In this document: one piece after another, positions 1-8,984 of the stretch
How the letters are laid out: each line of letters opens with the position of its first letter
How positions within the stretch are numbered: position 1 is the stretch's first letter
NCBI GenBank assembly: GCA_019058365.1
Contig: JAHPZE010000007.1
Coordinates: forward strand, 62,001-126,000
Reading direction: 5' to 3'
DNA: 64,000 nucleotides
From: Promethearchaeota archaeon
GTDB lineage: Archaea; Asgardarchaeota; Lokiarchaeia; Sigyniarchaeales; SOKP01
The notes under the pieces: generated by a model
What the model saw: the letters and a program-made list of their open reading frames with translations, nothing else
Database searches by the model: none
What the model was told of the DNA's origin: nothing
Made by a program: the position numbers and the translations under genes

Positions 1-57
1 ATGATCAAGAAAGCCGGTGCGCATAAGCGCTCGAGGGTTCGAATCCCTCCAGCTGCG
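1..57 (+). tRNA. 3' part of a class II tRNA, probably tRNA-Ser, intron-containing
   Basis: The T arm is clear: a GAGGG/CCCTC stem around TTCGAAT (33-49), followed by a 7-nt acceptor strand (50-56) and a discriminator G at 57. No CCA is encoded. A perfect GCGC-ATAA-GCGC hairpin (19-30) is a long variable arm, so this is a class II tRNA; G73 favours Ser over Leu, which usually has A73. The 3' half of the anticodon stem is AGCCG (12-16). The bases just before it do not contain the matching CGGCT, so bases 1 to about 10 are probably the end of an intron at the usual archaeal 37/38 site. The 5' exon and the anticodon lie outside the window, so the codon identity cannot be read. Confidence 0.75.
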
Positions 58-72
58 TTTCTTATTACACTT

Positions 73-1020
73 TTATTGGATAATCTGTAAAATCAGATTT
101 TCCATTTGAGGTTTTGCTGCTTCAATTCTATCTAGAAGCGTTATAGTATGTTCTAAATTGGCTTCATCTTCTTCAACAATAAATAACAAGTAAAATTCTA
201 AATTTCCAAAGTGGAGAACCTCAATTAAACCAGAAAACCTTTCTCCGCTTTTAAATTTATCTGAAAACTCGAGTAAAGTTCTATTCTCAGAAATTACACG
301 CTTTTGCAACTCAATATATTTTTCATATATCTTTAATTTTTCCTGCAATTGGAGATGGGGTCTAAAATGCTCTCCTAAAGTTATACCTTTTGTATCAAAT
401 AAAGCGATTAATATTGAGTTATAATTCTTGCTAATTTCTGAAAATAATTGTGATACCATCTCCATCTTTTCAAATAACATTGATAAACCGCTTGAAAAAG
501 CATCCATAATTGATTTTATATCAAAAATAGTGGTTTCAAAAAAAAAGATGTCAAAATCATTAGAGTATCGTGTTAATGCTTGTTTTAAGGTAAGAATTCT
601 TTTATTGATATCCTTATCATTAACTAGTTGAGGGTCGAATTTATGAAAAAGAATGCATATTGGCACGTATTCTTGTTCTTCTTTGAAGAAAAGTAGAACT
701 TCCTCTAAATAATCTATTGATTCGATATATCGATTAAAATCTTGAGCATCTATAACATAAAGTAATAAGTCTGTTCCCATTAGATATTTCTCAGGGTGTT
801 TTAAGTATTCTTCCCTATATTGTCTCTGTCCTCCAAAATCCATCCTGTTAAATTCAATACCAAGGAATCTGAATGAATCACGAGCAATTCTTCTTGTTGG
901 CGTTAATTCAGCTATCTCTTCCTCAAAACCGAAGCGTTTTGTAATTGCCGTTATGATACTGGTTTTCCCTGCATTATCAAGACCCATTACGCCAATCTTT
1001 TTACTTATAAAAATCACCAA
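73..1020 (-). CDS. Rag/Arf-like small GTPase with C-terminal extension
   Basis: This is a Ras-superfamily GTPase of 315 residues. The P-loop GLDNAGKT is at residues 13-20, a switch I Thr lies near residue 40, switch II is DFGGQ (61-65), and the base-recognition motif is HKFD (126-129) in place of NKxD. The HKFD form and the extra C-terminal domain of about 140 residues are typical of Gtr/Rag GTPases rather than of plain Arf proteins. In eukaryotes Rag proteins pair through a C-terminal roadblock-type fold, and residues 190-315 could be such a fold (inference only). No lipidation signal or membrane segment is visible. It runs convergent with the tRNA and stands alone. Asgard archaea are known to carry many such GTPases. 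The family call is firm; the Rag assignment is tentative. Confidence 0.85.
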   Translation of the reverse strand: MVIFISKKIGVMGLDNAGKTSIITAITKRFGFEEEIAELTPTRRIARDSFRFLGIEFNRMDFGGQRQYREEYLKHPEKYLMGTDLLLYVIDAQDFNRYIESIDYLEEVLLFFKEEQEYVPICILFHKFDPQLVNDKDINKRILTLKQALTRYSNDFDIFFFETTIFDIKSIMDAFSSGLSMLFEKMEMVSQLFSEISKNYNSILIALFDTKGITLGEHFRPHLQLQEKLKIYEKYIELQKRVISENRTLLEFSDKFKSGERFSGLIEVLHFGNLEFYLLFIVEEDEANLEHTITLLDRIEAAKPQMENLILQIIQ

Positions 1021-1157
1021 ATCTAGATGATAAATAGTTTTTCATGAAGCGTCTTCTAAATTATTCAATATTAAGAACTATTAATAAATAATCGCTTTTT
1101 GTAAAAATATAATGATGATTTTAATATTTAAGCTTAACGTTTAAAAACGCAAAAAAT

Positions 1158-1439
1158 TCAGCCCCCTGCTAAAGCATAGGAAATATAGAGTTCATCTCCG
1201 TCATTAAGACTTGTTTTATAATTTTTGAGATATTTAATGTTTCTGCCATTCAATAAAATTAGAACCTGAGTATTAAACTGTTTTTTATTTTTATTTAATA
1301 ATCCATCATCGAGTTTATTTTTATGTTCATCTAAAAATTGAGAGATTATGTCTCCAACAGATTTTCCTTCATACTCTATAAATTTCTTGTTAATTCTAAG
1401 TTGGAAAATATTTAATAAACTTAATTTCACTTTAGCCAT
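1158..1439 (-). CDS. Ubiquitin-like beta-grasp protein (MoaD/SAMP/Urm1-like)
   Basis: This 93-residue protein ends in Gly-Gly directly at the C terminus (ALAGG), the tail that E1-like enzymes adenylate in MoaD, ThiS, SAMP and Urm1 proteins. The segment before it (LNDGDELYISYALAGG) matches the usual beta-grasp ending. The length is close to MoaD (about 80-90 residues). It may supply sulfur for molybdopterin or tRNA thiolation, or act as a protein modifier; the sequence alone cannot decide. No E1-like, MoaE or deubiquitinase gene is adjacent, so partners must be encoded elsewhere. The start ATG at 1439 is followed by a typical first beta strand. Confidence 0.8.
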   Translation of the reverse strand: MAKVKLSLLNIFQLRINKKFIEYEGKSVGDIISQFLDEHKNKLDDGLLNKNKKQFNTQVLILLNGRNIKYLKNYKTSLNDGDELYISYALAGG

Positions 1440-1597
1440 AAAAATACACTTAAAGTACTAGAAATCTTTTATGTATTATTCATTTTAAGCATTTTCTTTA
1501 TTTTAATAAAAAAATATTGCTTTTAAGTTTATTTTTTATCAAAAATAGATCGATTGATTTATTAAGAGTGAATCTCTACAATTATTTTCCATAGTAT

Positions 1598-3199
1598 TCA
1601 AAAAAAGATAGTTATATTATAATTACCTATTATTTTTATTTGACCTGTTTTCAAATTATGTTCTTTAACTACAACATTACCTTTTTTATAAATATCTATT
1701 TCAAGAAATGTTTCATCAAATCTTTCAGGGTTAAGATTTCCACCATTAGAAAAAACAGTATAATCAATTTTCACATTGAAGGAGATACTTGGTGAACTAT
1801 TTAAACATAAGTCAATTTGCGAACGAGCAAACTGAGAAAGGACATCTCCTGAGTCTATTAATTCTGTTCTCCACACACTTAAAGGAGTAGGTATTAAACT
1901 ATGAAAACAACAAACCCCAAATATTTTTTGATGACTTAAGGATAGAACTTTTTCTATAAATTTGCCCATTCTCTTTCTTCCAATAAATCCGTCCGTAGAA
2001 TCTCGTGTTGTAGAATTTAATCCTTGAAAATATAACTTCTCATTCTCATATAATGGATCAAATTCACCAAAAAAATGTTTCCAATACTCCCAAGCAGGGG
2101 GTTTCGAATCAGTATAGCCTGGTACAACTAAATATGGATGATTTAATTTACATATTTTATCTTTTGCAATTTTGAATTCTTCCTTATAACTATTACGCGT
2201 TACATTCCCAGTATGTACGACTAAATCCACATCTTCTATAGTATTAATTTTATCTATTGCTCTATCAAAATTGGTATTTATATTTTCTGACTGTTGATTA
2301 ATTAATGAATCTGATATTTGAATAAACTTACATATAGGTTTTTGATGAGGCTCAATTTCTAATGGAAGATAATAGTTAATTTGACGTTGAATTTCATGCT
2401 TGGAATTGGAATCTAAGATAGGAATTATCTTAAAGGTGATATTACTTTCTTTAATATCTATAATTGAATAGGTAAATAACTCTCGATATCTAGTTTTATT
2501 ACAACAAAATGTCCCCGCATTAAAAATGTATAAATCTTTTTCACTACTGCTTATGGTATACAAATTCGAAGTGTGTCTATGTCCATTCAAAATTAAATCT
2601 GCTTTTGTTTCTAAAAGCATTTTAAACATATCTCCAGAATCATCAATTGCTGACCTTTCTTTCCCAGTATTTGGAATGGGGATGAGTTGATGATGAAAGC
2701 AAACTATATTAAATTTATTTTCTCTTTCTTGTTTTTCTAATCTCCTTCTCACAGCTTCTATTACATTATGATGAATAATACCTCCAGGCAAGTCTGGTTT
2801 AGTACTATCTATCCCAATTACATATATCTCATCATCTTCATATTCATAGTGCCTCTTTCCAATCATTTCTTCAAAAAGCAAGTACCCTACGTTCATTGCA
2901 TCATGATTTCCAATAAGAATCATAATAGGACATTTAGATCTCGGCTTAAATTTCTTAAACTGTTCCATAGCATATTCATAATCTAAAAGAGTGCCAGTAT
3001 GCGTAATATCTCCAAGATGTAAATAAAGATCAACATCTTTTATCTTATTTATCTGTTCAATACCTAAATTGTATGCATGAAGATTAAAAGGACCTCTAGA
3101 ACGAGTAATATGAGTATCCGATATTAAAACAATTCTTTTTTTCCATGAAATTTTCTTTTCGGGATTTATTTTAACACTCCTTTCTGAAATCATCTTCAT
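1598..3199 (-). CDS. Tandem calcineurin-like metallophosphoesterase, second half degenerate
   Basis: A 533-residue protein. The N-terminal half is a complete calcineurin-type phosphoesterase with SDTH (27-30), GDITH (63-67), GNHD (97-100), a His pair CFHH (about 167-170) and GHRH (206-209), which together hold the two metal ions. The C-terminal half, from about residue 285, repeats the fold pattern (FIQISDS, VVHTGNV, VPGYTDS, CCFHSL, ELIDSGD) but has lost most metal ligands: GNHD is replaced by GYTD and GHxH is absent. It is therefore an internal duplication with one probably catalytic and one probably structural or regulatory copy. No signal peptide is seen. It starts one base after the stop of the upstream acyltransferase gene at 3200, so the three genes 4807-1598 probably form one operon. 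The substrate is unknown. Confidence 0.85.
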   Translation of the reverse strand: MKMISERSVKINPEKKISWKKRIVLISDTHITRSRGPFNLHAYNLGIEQINKIKDVDLYLHLGDITHTGTLLDYEYAMEQFKKFKPRSKCPIMILIGNHDAMNVGYLLFEEMIGKRHYEYEDDEIYVIGIDSTKPDLPGGIIHHNVIEAVRRRLEKQERENKFNIVCFHHQLIPIPNTGKERSAIDDSGDMFKMLLETKADLILNGHRHTSNLYTISSSEKDLYIFNAGTFCCNKTRYRELFTYSIIDIKESNITFKIIPILDSNSKHEIQRQINYYLPLEIEPHQKPICKFIQISDSLINQQSENINTNFDRAIDKINTIEDVDLVVHTGNVTRNSYKEEFKIAKDKICKLNHPYLVVPGYTDSKPPAWEYWKHFFGEFDPLYENEKLYFQGLNSTTRDSTDGFIGRKRMGKFIEKVLSLSHQKIFGVCCFHSLIPTPLSVWRTELIDSGDVLSQFARSQIDLCLNSSPSISFNVKIDYTVFSNGGNLNPERFDETFLEIDIYKKGNVVVKEHNLKTGQIKIIGNYNITIFF

Positions 3200-3937
3200 T
3201 TAGCTTTGCTTTATTTTTGCGGGATGCCCAATATAAATTGAATCTTCTTCTAATATATCATCAAATTTTGTATAAGAATGAGCAGATAATTTTGTATTGC
3301 GTTTAATGTAAGTTCCTGGTAATAATACACACTTAGCTCCGATTAGAACATCATCTTCCAGAATTATTCTTTTTAAAATAAACTTATCTTGCTCGATTCC
3401 AAAACTTAAAAGAGTGCTATTCATTCCAATAATAACGTTCTTTCCAATAGATACTAATTCAGAAGAGATCCAGCTATTATCATGTATCCCGTTGTTACCA
3501 ATCTTTACTCCAAAAAATCGGAGTGTGAAACGATTTTTGAACCAGGGAAAGGGATTTGATGCACTAATAAAAAGTGGCCATTTCTTAATGATGTTTCTTA
3601 AATTCCAATAAAAATAGTTCTTATCTTTTATATCTCTCTTAAATATTCCCTCTTTTGGACGAAAAATTAATTTAATTAAAGCTAAAAATAAAACTGAAAT
3701 TAATATTGCACTGAATTGCAATACATAAATTAAAATAATAATATTTAAAGGTATAAGGAAGAAGAAAAAGAGATATACTCCTTCTTTCCAGAATAAGAGA
3801 AGATACATATATTCAAAAAGAATACATGGATAAAAACTAAAAATAATGATAATAAAATATAAGATAAGATATTTATTTCTAAGTCTTTCATCTATAGGAG
3901 TTGGCGAATCTCCTTTTAAACTTGCTGGTTGAAACAT
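3200..3937 (-). CDS. Membrane-associated left-handed beta-helix acyltransferase
   Basis: The 245-residue product has hydrophobic membrane segments in its first 90 residues, then a hexapeptide-repeat (left-handed beta-helix) domain over about residues 140-245, with repeats of the type [IV]G-x4 such as IGKNVI, IGMNST, LIGAKCVLLPG and IYIGHPAK. The ending IGHPAK is the usual end of acetyltransferase-type beta helices. Such proteins transfer acetyl or other acyl groups to sugars or peptides. It is a diverged paralogue of the neighbouring gene at 3941-4807, which ends 3 bases upstream, so they are co-transcribed. The substrate cannot be inferred. Proximity to a phosphoesterase suggests cell-surface or lipid-linked modification (inference). 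Confidence 0.75.
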   Translation of the reverse strand: MFQPASLKGDSPTPIDERLRNKYLILYFIIIIFSFYPCILFEYMYLLLFWKEGVYLFFFFLIPLNIIILIYVLQFSAILISVLFLALIKLIFRPKEGIFKRDIKDKNYFYWNLRNIIKKWPLFISASNPFPWFKNRFTLRFFGVKIGNNGIHDNSWISSELVSIGKNVIIGMNSTLLSFGIEQDKFILKRIILEDDVLIGAKCVLLPGTYIKRNTKLSAHSYTKFDDILEEDSIYIGHPAKIKQS

Positions 3938-3940
3938 CGT

Positions 3941-4807
3941 CTATCTGCTCCCTCCACTATTAACTTTATCATTGTTATTAAAAATCTCTCTAGAGTCTCC
4001 TTTTATTCTTTCTGCTTTCTTTTGAGAATCTTCTACCGACTGGATTTGAAGTGTCATACTTACCGGTGTTCCCACATGAATTAAATCTCCTTCTAATACT
4101 TGATTTATCCACGTATAGCTATTTACTCCCAAAATAGCTCCATCTTGGAGTATAGTCCCAGGACTAATTATAGTTTGTGGTCCAACAATACAAGTTTTCC
4201 CAACTTTTACCTTCTTGATTAAAATTTTATCGTGATAAATTAAATGTGAAAAAATGCAAATATTAAGTGAGGTCATTGTATAATCTCCAATCTCTACAAA
4301 TTCTGGATCTATGTACCCTTCGTAAGCAACAACATTTCTCCCTATATGAACTCCAAGAAATCGATAAACAAAAATATCTGACCATGGTAAAGGTAAAGCT
4401 CTTGCTAGCCAGATTGGAAAATAAGCAGTCCAAAATCTTCGATGGGTATATTTCCATTCTTTACTTCCCCTTTCAAATACTCCTTCTTTAGCAGGATACA
4501 GCTTTGTTAATATCTTATAAATGACAGTTGAAAACAATATTATGGAGAACGCAAATAATAGAAGATTCCCATAAATATTTAATGGAAGCAACAACCATTC
4601 CCACCACTCACCAATCAAAATAAATGACAAAAATGACTCTCTTGTTAATAGAAAATAGAGATCATTGTAAAACCAAAGATTGATTAAAATAACGACTATG
4701 CAACCTACAAATAACTGTAAAAGGATAATTAAAGTAAATGGTGTTTTATATACTCCTGAAGTGGAAATATATTCAATTACCTCTTGACAATCTTCCTTAT
4801 TTTCCAT
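3941..4807 (-). CDS. Membrane-associated left-handed beta-helix acyltransferase (paralogue)
   Basis: A 288-residue protein with two or three hydrophobic segments in residues about 20-100 and a hexapeptide-repeat domain over about residues 150-250 (IGRNVVAYEG, IGDYTM, VGKTCIVGPQ, DGAILGVNS, LIHVGTPV). A charged tail follows. The same architecture, including the linker between membrane part and beta helix (a P-A-K-E-G-V-F-E-R-type stretch), occurs in the downstream gene, which indicates a tandem duplication. It is the first gene of the minus-strand operon 4807-1598. Hexapeptide enzymes act as trimers, so the two paralogues could form a mixed trimer (inference). The function is likely acyl transfer at the membrane; the substrate is unknown. 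Confidence 0.75.
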   Translation of the reverse strand: MENKEDCQEVIEYISTSGVYKTPFTLIILLQLFVGCIVVILINLWFYNDLYFLLTRESFLSFILIGEWWEWLLLPLNIYGNLLLFAFSIILFSTVIYKILTKLYPAKEGVFERGSKEWKYTHRRFWTAYFPIWLARALPLPWSDIFVYRFLGVHIGRNVVAYEGYIDPEFVEIGDYTMTSLNICIFSHLIYHDKILIKKVKVGKTCIVGPQTIISPGTILQDGAILGVNSYTWINQVLEGDLIHVGTPVSMTLQIQSVEDSQKKAERIKGDSREIFNNNDKVNSGGSR

Positions 4808-5012
4808 TAAGCTAATTATATTTTAATTATGATTTCTTTATATTATATTATAATTTCGAAAATAATTAAATCATAATATTTAATTTTCGAAATTGAACTC
4901 TAAAAATAAAAATAATTTAAAACTTAATACACTATGATTTATATATTATTAAAAAATTAAATTCATAAAATCAATTCAAAATACAAAAAAATTTGAATAT
5001 GGTGAAATAAAA

Positions 5013-5903
5013 TTGTCAATAGACTGGGCAAGGGCAGAAGAAAAACCTGATAAGAAAATGTCGGTTGAAGGAAAATTCTTACTTGATCTAAGAGCCAAAG
5101 TAAATGATTTAGAAAAGCAATTAACTGAGACCAAAAAGGGATTAATTGAAACAAAAGATAAACTTGCCGATACTATGAACGAGCTCGATGAAACTCAAAG
5201 TAAACTTGGACAAACAGAAAACACGTTAACAGAAACGAAAGCTGACTTTGAAAAAACTAAAATGGATGATCAAGAAATAATTAGAGATTTGAATACTGAA
5301 AATAATAACCTTAAAACAGAATTAGCAAAATTTAAGACTAAAACCAGTGATCTTGAAAATAGTTTGGCTGTAAAGGAAGCAAAAATTTCTGAACTAGAAG
5401 GAGATATATCAAATTTAGAAACTTTAAAAGGAAAATCTTCAAATTTAGAAGCAGAATTGGATGATGCTAATAATACAATATCAGCAAAAGAAGAGGAAGT
5501 AAGTAATTTATCTTCTCAAGTTAAAGAATTAAATTCAAAAGTCACATCCGCTCAAGGTGAAATTACTCAGTTAAACTCTCAATTAAGTGAATTGAATAAT
5601 ACCCTTTTACAAAAAGATACTCAAATCCAAGAATTGACGGATCAAGTATCTGAAAAAGAACATGTACTCGAATCTACGACAGCACACCTTACGGAAGTCG
5701 AATCTGAACTCGATGAACTAAAACCTCCAGAAATTGGTGCAGGAGGTTTCGCAAGTGACGAGCGAATTACCTGCCCAATGTGCGGCGCCGTGGGGACAAA
5801 CATCAAGGTTATAGAAGATAAGACCAAAGTCCTCTCCTACGTAGGACATATCCCTATGTATGCTAAAAAACATGTATGTAAAAAATGTGGTTATGAATTT
5901 TAA
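5013..5903 (+). CDS. Long coiled-coil protein with C-terminal zinc ribbon
   Basis: A 296-residue protein. Residues about 20-240 form one long coiled coil with heptad-like patterns (repeated L-x-E/L-x-T units) and few Pro or Gly. The tail of about 50 residues contains CPMCG and CKKCGYEF, a four-Cys zinc ribbon. A TTG start at 5013 is chosen because a GGTGA ribosome-binding site lies about 9 bases upstream and the next Met would remove part of the soluble N terminus. No membrane segment is present. The gene stands alone between divergent AT-rich gaps. The architecture (rod plus zinc ribbon) suggests a scaffold or tether, but no family function is recognised. Confidence 0.75.
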   Translation: MSIDWARAEEKPDKKMSVEGKFLLDLRAKVNDLEKQLTETKKGLIETKDKLADTMNELDETQSKLGQTENTLTETKADFEKTKMDDQEIIRDLNTENNNLKTELAKFKTKTSDLENSLAVKEAKISELEGDISNLETLKGKSSNLEAELDDANNTISAKEEEVSNLSSQVKELNSKVTSAQGEITQLNSQLSELNNTLLQKDTQIQELTDQVSEKEHVLESTTAHLTEVESELDELKPPEIGAGGFASDERITCPMCGAVGTNIKVIEDKTKVLSYVGHIPMYAKKHVCKKCGYEF

Positions 5904-6085
5904 GCGATTTTTTTAATTTTCCTTTTTTCTTTTCTATTATTACTTAATTAATTGACAATTAGGCAATTTAATTTTAGAAGAGAATTTTATTTTTGAATAT
6001 AAACAAGACTTATTAAAATAATATATATTAGTATTGAGACAAATTTTCAAAATTTTAAAATAATAAAACACTTTTATTTAACATT

Positions 6086-7399
6086 ATGAATGGGAATCCT
6101 AAGGAAAAATATATTGGAACTTTGTCTCAAAAGAAATTACTTAAATTGTATTCAAAACATGTAAATGGGCCTAAGGTTCGAATGTTTAAAGGATTTGGAT
6201 TAGGAATGATTCCTGGGGAAAGAGAGGGAATCCATCTGAAAACATTAGAAGGTTTAAAACCAGGAGAACCGCCATTAGAATTATATAATTGTCGTTCTTC
6301 TGGTGGTGTATTTAATCTAGGACATCGAAATCCAAAGATCGTTCAACGGCTAAAAGATGCTTTAGATGGAGGATTAGATTTAGGTGACCATCTACTTTTA
6401 TCAGAATGGAGAGCCTTATTAGGAAAAAAAATAGCAGATTTGATGCCTGGAGATATTAGTAAAACTACTTTTGGAGTAAGTGGAGGTGAAGCAATAGATA
6501 CTGCTATTAAATTTTCAAGAGCCTATACTAAAAGAAAGGGATGTATCTCGGCAGTTGGAGGATATCATGGTCACACAGGCTATGCTCTGTTGACAGGAGA
6601 TCCTGACTTTAAAGATCCTTTCCTCTGGGATTTTCCCGAATTTAAACAAATTCCTTATGGAGACATAGATGCTATGCGAAAAGTTGTAACAGAAGATATT
6701 GCATGCGTTATTTTAGAAACAATTCCGGCAAGTGGTGGTGTGTTGATTGCTCCAGAAGGTTATTATCCTGAAGTTCGAGAAATTTGCGATGATAAAGGTG
6801 TAATGATGATAAATGACGAAGTTCAAGCAGGATTAGGACGAACAGGTGTTTTTTGGGCAATTTATGGTGGATTATACCCGAATGAAAAAGTAGTGCCAGA
6901 TTTTATAGTTTGTGGAAAAGGAATGAGCTCTGGTGTATATCCTTTATCGACTTGTAGCTATAAACCATTTATAGAAAAAGCAGTTTACAAAGAAGATCCA
7001 TTTATCCATATTTCAACCACGGGAGGGTCAGATTTAGGATGTGCTATTGCTTTCGAGATGTTGGAGATACAATCTGATCCGAAATTTTTGGATCACGTTA
7101 AAGAAATGGGTATTTTATTTGGTAAAGGGTTAGAAGAGATTGCAGAAGATAATTCAGATATTATTAAAGAAACAAGGGGTAGAGGTCTTATGTGGGGCGT
7201 AGAGTTTCATAACGAGGACGATAGCCAGTTAGGTATGCTTTCTATAATTAAAGCAGGTGTCTTACTGAATTATTGTGCAAATAAAAAAGATACTCATATT
7301 ATCATGCCACCATTGATAGTAAAGAATGATGAAATTGAAAAAATACTTGAAAGAATACGTCAAGGAATAATAAATTTAAAAAAAATAAAGAAAAATTAA
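6086..7399 (+). CDS. Class III PLP-dependent aminotransferase
   Basis: The 437-residue product has the class III (ornithine/acetylornithine/GABA-type) aminotransferase landmarks: SGGEA (132-136) for the phosphate of PLP, GGYHGHT (158-164), the PLP pyridine-binding Asp in INDEVQAGLGRTG (D244), and the Schiff-base Lys in VCGKGMSSG (K278). The length is normal for the family (420-450). The N-terminal 60 residues are less conserved. Likely reaction: transfer of an amino group from an omega- or alpha-amino donor to a 2-oxo acid or aldehyde; the exact substrate cannot be read. It is convergent with the symporter gene that ends 5 bases downstream and has no co-directional neighbour, so the pathway is unclear. 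Confidence 0.88.
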   Translation: MNGNPKEKYIGTLSQKKLLKLYSKHVNGPKVRMFKGFGLGMIPGEREGIHLKTLEGLKPGEPPLELYNCRSSGGVFNLGHRNPKIVQRLKDALDGGLDLGDHLLLSEWRALLGKKIADLMPGDISKTTFGVSGGEAIDTAIKFSRAYTKRKGCISAVGGYHGHTGYALLTGDPDFKDPFLWDFPEFKQIPYGDIDAMRKVVTEDIACVILETIPASGGVLIAPEGYYPEVREICDDKGVMMINDEVQAGLGRTGVFWAIYGGLYPNEKVVPDFIVCGKGMSSGVYPLSTCSYKPFIEKAVYKEDPFIHISTTGGSDLGCAIAFEMLEIQSDPKFLDHVKEMGILFGKGLEEIAEDNSDIIKETRGRGLMWGVEFHNEDDSQLGMLSIIKAGVLLNYCANKKDTHIIMPPLIVKNDEIEKILERIRQGIINLKKIKKN

Positions 7400-7404
7400 T
7401 GTAA

Positions 7405-8814
7405 TTATATTTTAGATTTTTTTTCTTCGTGAAGTCTTTGAACTTCCTCTTTTACTTTAATTAATTTTTCTCCATCTAAAGGGTATTTATAAATAGATAA
7501 GATAGCAATTATCAAAGCAACAGCGGGATAAACAAACATTAGCGTTCGAAGCCCCACCTCGACTGCGGTAGATACAGGAAGAGTGAAGACTTGCCAATCA
7601 GCGATGATAAAAACAGGACCGATGCTTACAAATACAACTATAATTGCTAATCTAAGAAAGAATGCATTCACACCATAATATCCTGCTTCTCTACGTGTAC
7701 CTGTATTCACCTCATCTTCGTCAATTATATCTGAAACGATTAAATCAATTATGTACAAAGAACCAGATAATCCAAGTCCAATAAAGAAAAATACTATCAT
7801 TGCGATTATTTCCATATTTGGTCCAAGAAACATCAATGGTAAAAGGGTAAAAATCCATGTTGTCATTGAAATCATCCATGCTTTTCTATTACCGATTTTT
7901 CTCACTACAGGTTTCCATAAGAATGTTATGAAAAGAGCCGATGCTATAAAAGTCAACCCTAATAAGAGTGAGATCATAAAAGCATCTTCCATTCCTAAAA
8001 CCGCTTTTGCGTAAAGTGGTACTAATGTAGGAAGAATGCCATATACAAACCAATTAGCAATTTCCGCAGGAATATACCACATAAAAGATTTACTTTTCAC
8101 GCAAAGTTTTATAGTACTAAAAAAACCTGGTGCGTTCTTATAATCTTCTTTGAATTCAACCTTTTCTCGAGGTGTAAATTTTATAAAAATACCTCCAACA
8201 GCAATTACAATAATAGCTAATACTATCCCAAAAATCTGATATTGTCCTAAAGCCGTAACCCTCTCTGCTGGTGTATCAGGAGCATAATTAGCTATAAATG
8301 CTGAAGGTAAAATGAATGCTACAATTAAACCCAGAATAAGAAATACTTGTCTAACATTATTAGCCATTGTTCTTTCTTCTTTAGAGATAAAAGTTTCAGG
8401 AAATAGAGAGGTAGCATTAAGGCTGAACATTGTATAGAACAATTCAAAAACAATAATTATGATCATAAAATATGCGAAATTACCTAGTTGATTTGCAACA
8501 CCAATGGGTAAAGGTGGTGTGAATAATAAAAACAAGACGATCCCTAGAGGAATTATAGCAATCATAATATATGGCATACGACGACCAAATCTAGTATGTG
8601 TTCTATCTGAAAGATAACCTAGCATAGGGTCATTAAGGCTGTTCCAAACTGCCCATATTATAAACCCTATTGTAATTAATGTAATATTAAGTTGAACCAC
8701 CGCAAAATAGAAAGTGAATACAAGAAATGTAAAGGATTGATATGCTGCTTGATCTGCAATTTGCCCAGTAGCATAGCTAGCTGCTCCTTTAATTGAATGA
8801 CCTTCATTTTTCAT
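7405..8814 (-). CDS. GPH-family sugar:cation symporter (MFS)
   Basis: A 469-residue membrane protein with about 12 hydrophobic segments. The family signature is in loop 2-3: DPMLGYLSDRTHTRFGRRMPYI (about residues 61-82), typical of glycoside-pentoside-hexuronide:cation symporters such as MelB. These import sugars or glycosides with Na+ or H+. The beta-galactosidase gene at 11330-14473 lies 3 kb away on the same strand, so import and hydrolysis of beta-galactosides is plausible, although they are not in one operon. It is divergent from the acyl-CoA synthetase gene at 8985. Confidence 0.88.
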   Translation of the reverse strand: MKNEGHSIKGAASYATGQIADQAAYQSFTFLVFTFYFAVVQLNITLITIGFIIWAVWNSLNDPMLGYLSDRTHTRFGRRMPYIMIAIIPLGIVLFLLFTPPLPIGVANQLGNFAYFMIIIIVFELFYTMFSLNATSLFPETFISKEERTMANNVRQVFLILGLIVAFILPSAFIANYAPDTPAERVTALGQYQIFGIVLAIIVIAVGGIFIKFTPREKVEFKEDYKNAPGFFSTIKLCVKSKSFMWYIPAEIANWFVYGILPTLVPLYAKAVLGMEDAFMISLLLGLTFIASALFITFLWKPVVRKIGNRKAWMISMTTWIFTLLPLMFLGPNMEIIAMIVFFFIGLGLSGSLYIIDLIVSDIIDEDEVNTGTRREAGYYGVNAFFLRLAIIVVFVSIGPVFIIADWQVFTLPVSTAVEVGLRTLMFVYPAVALIIAILSIYKYPLDGEKLIKVKEEVQRLHEEKKSKI

Positions 8815-8984
8815 TTTTTCTTACTCTCTTATTTTATTTTATTTAAAAATATTAAATTGATATTATTTCTCTTTGCTTCCTAATAAAGGTTTAATTTAGA
8901 TGAATCTAAATAATAAACAAATTTATTTAAATCTTAAAAGAACATACTTTAATACAAACCAATTTTAGAATTATTTTGTTTAAT

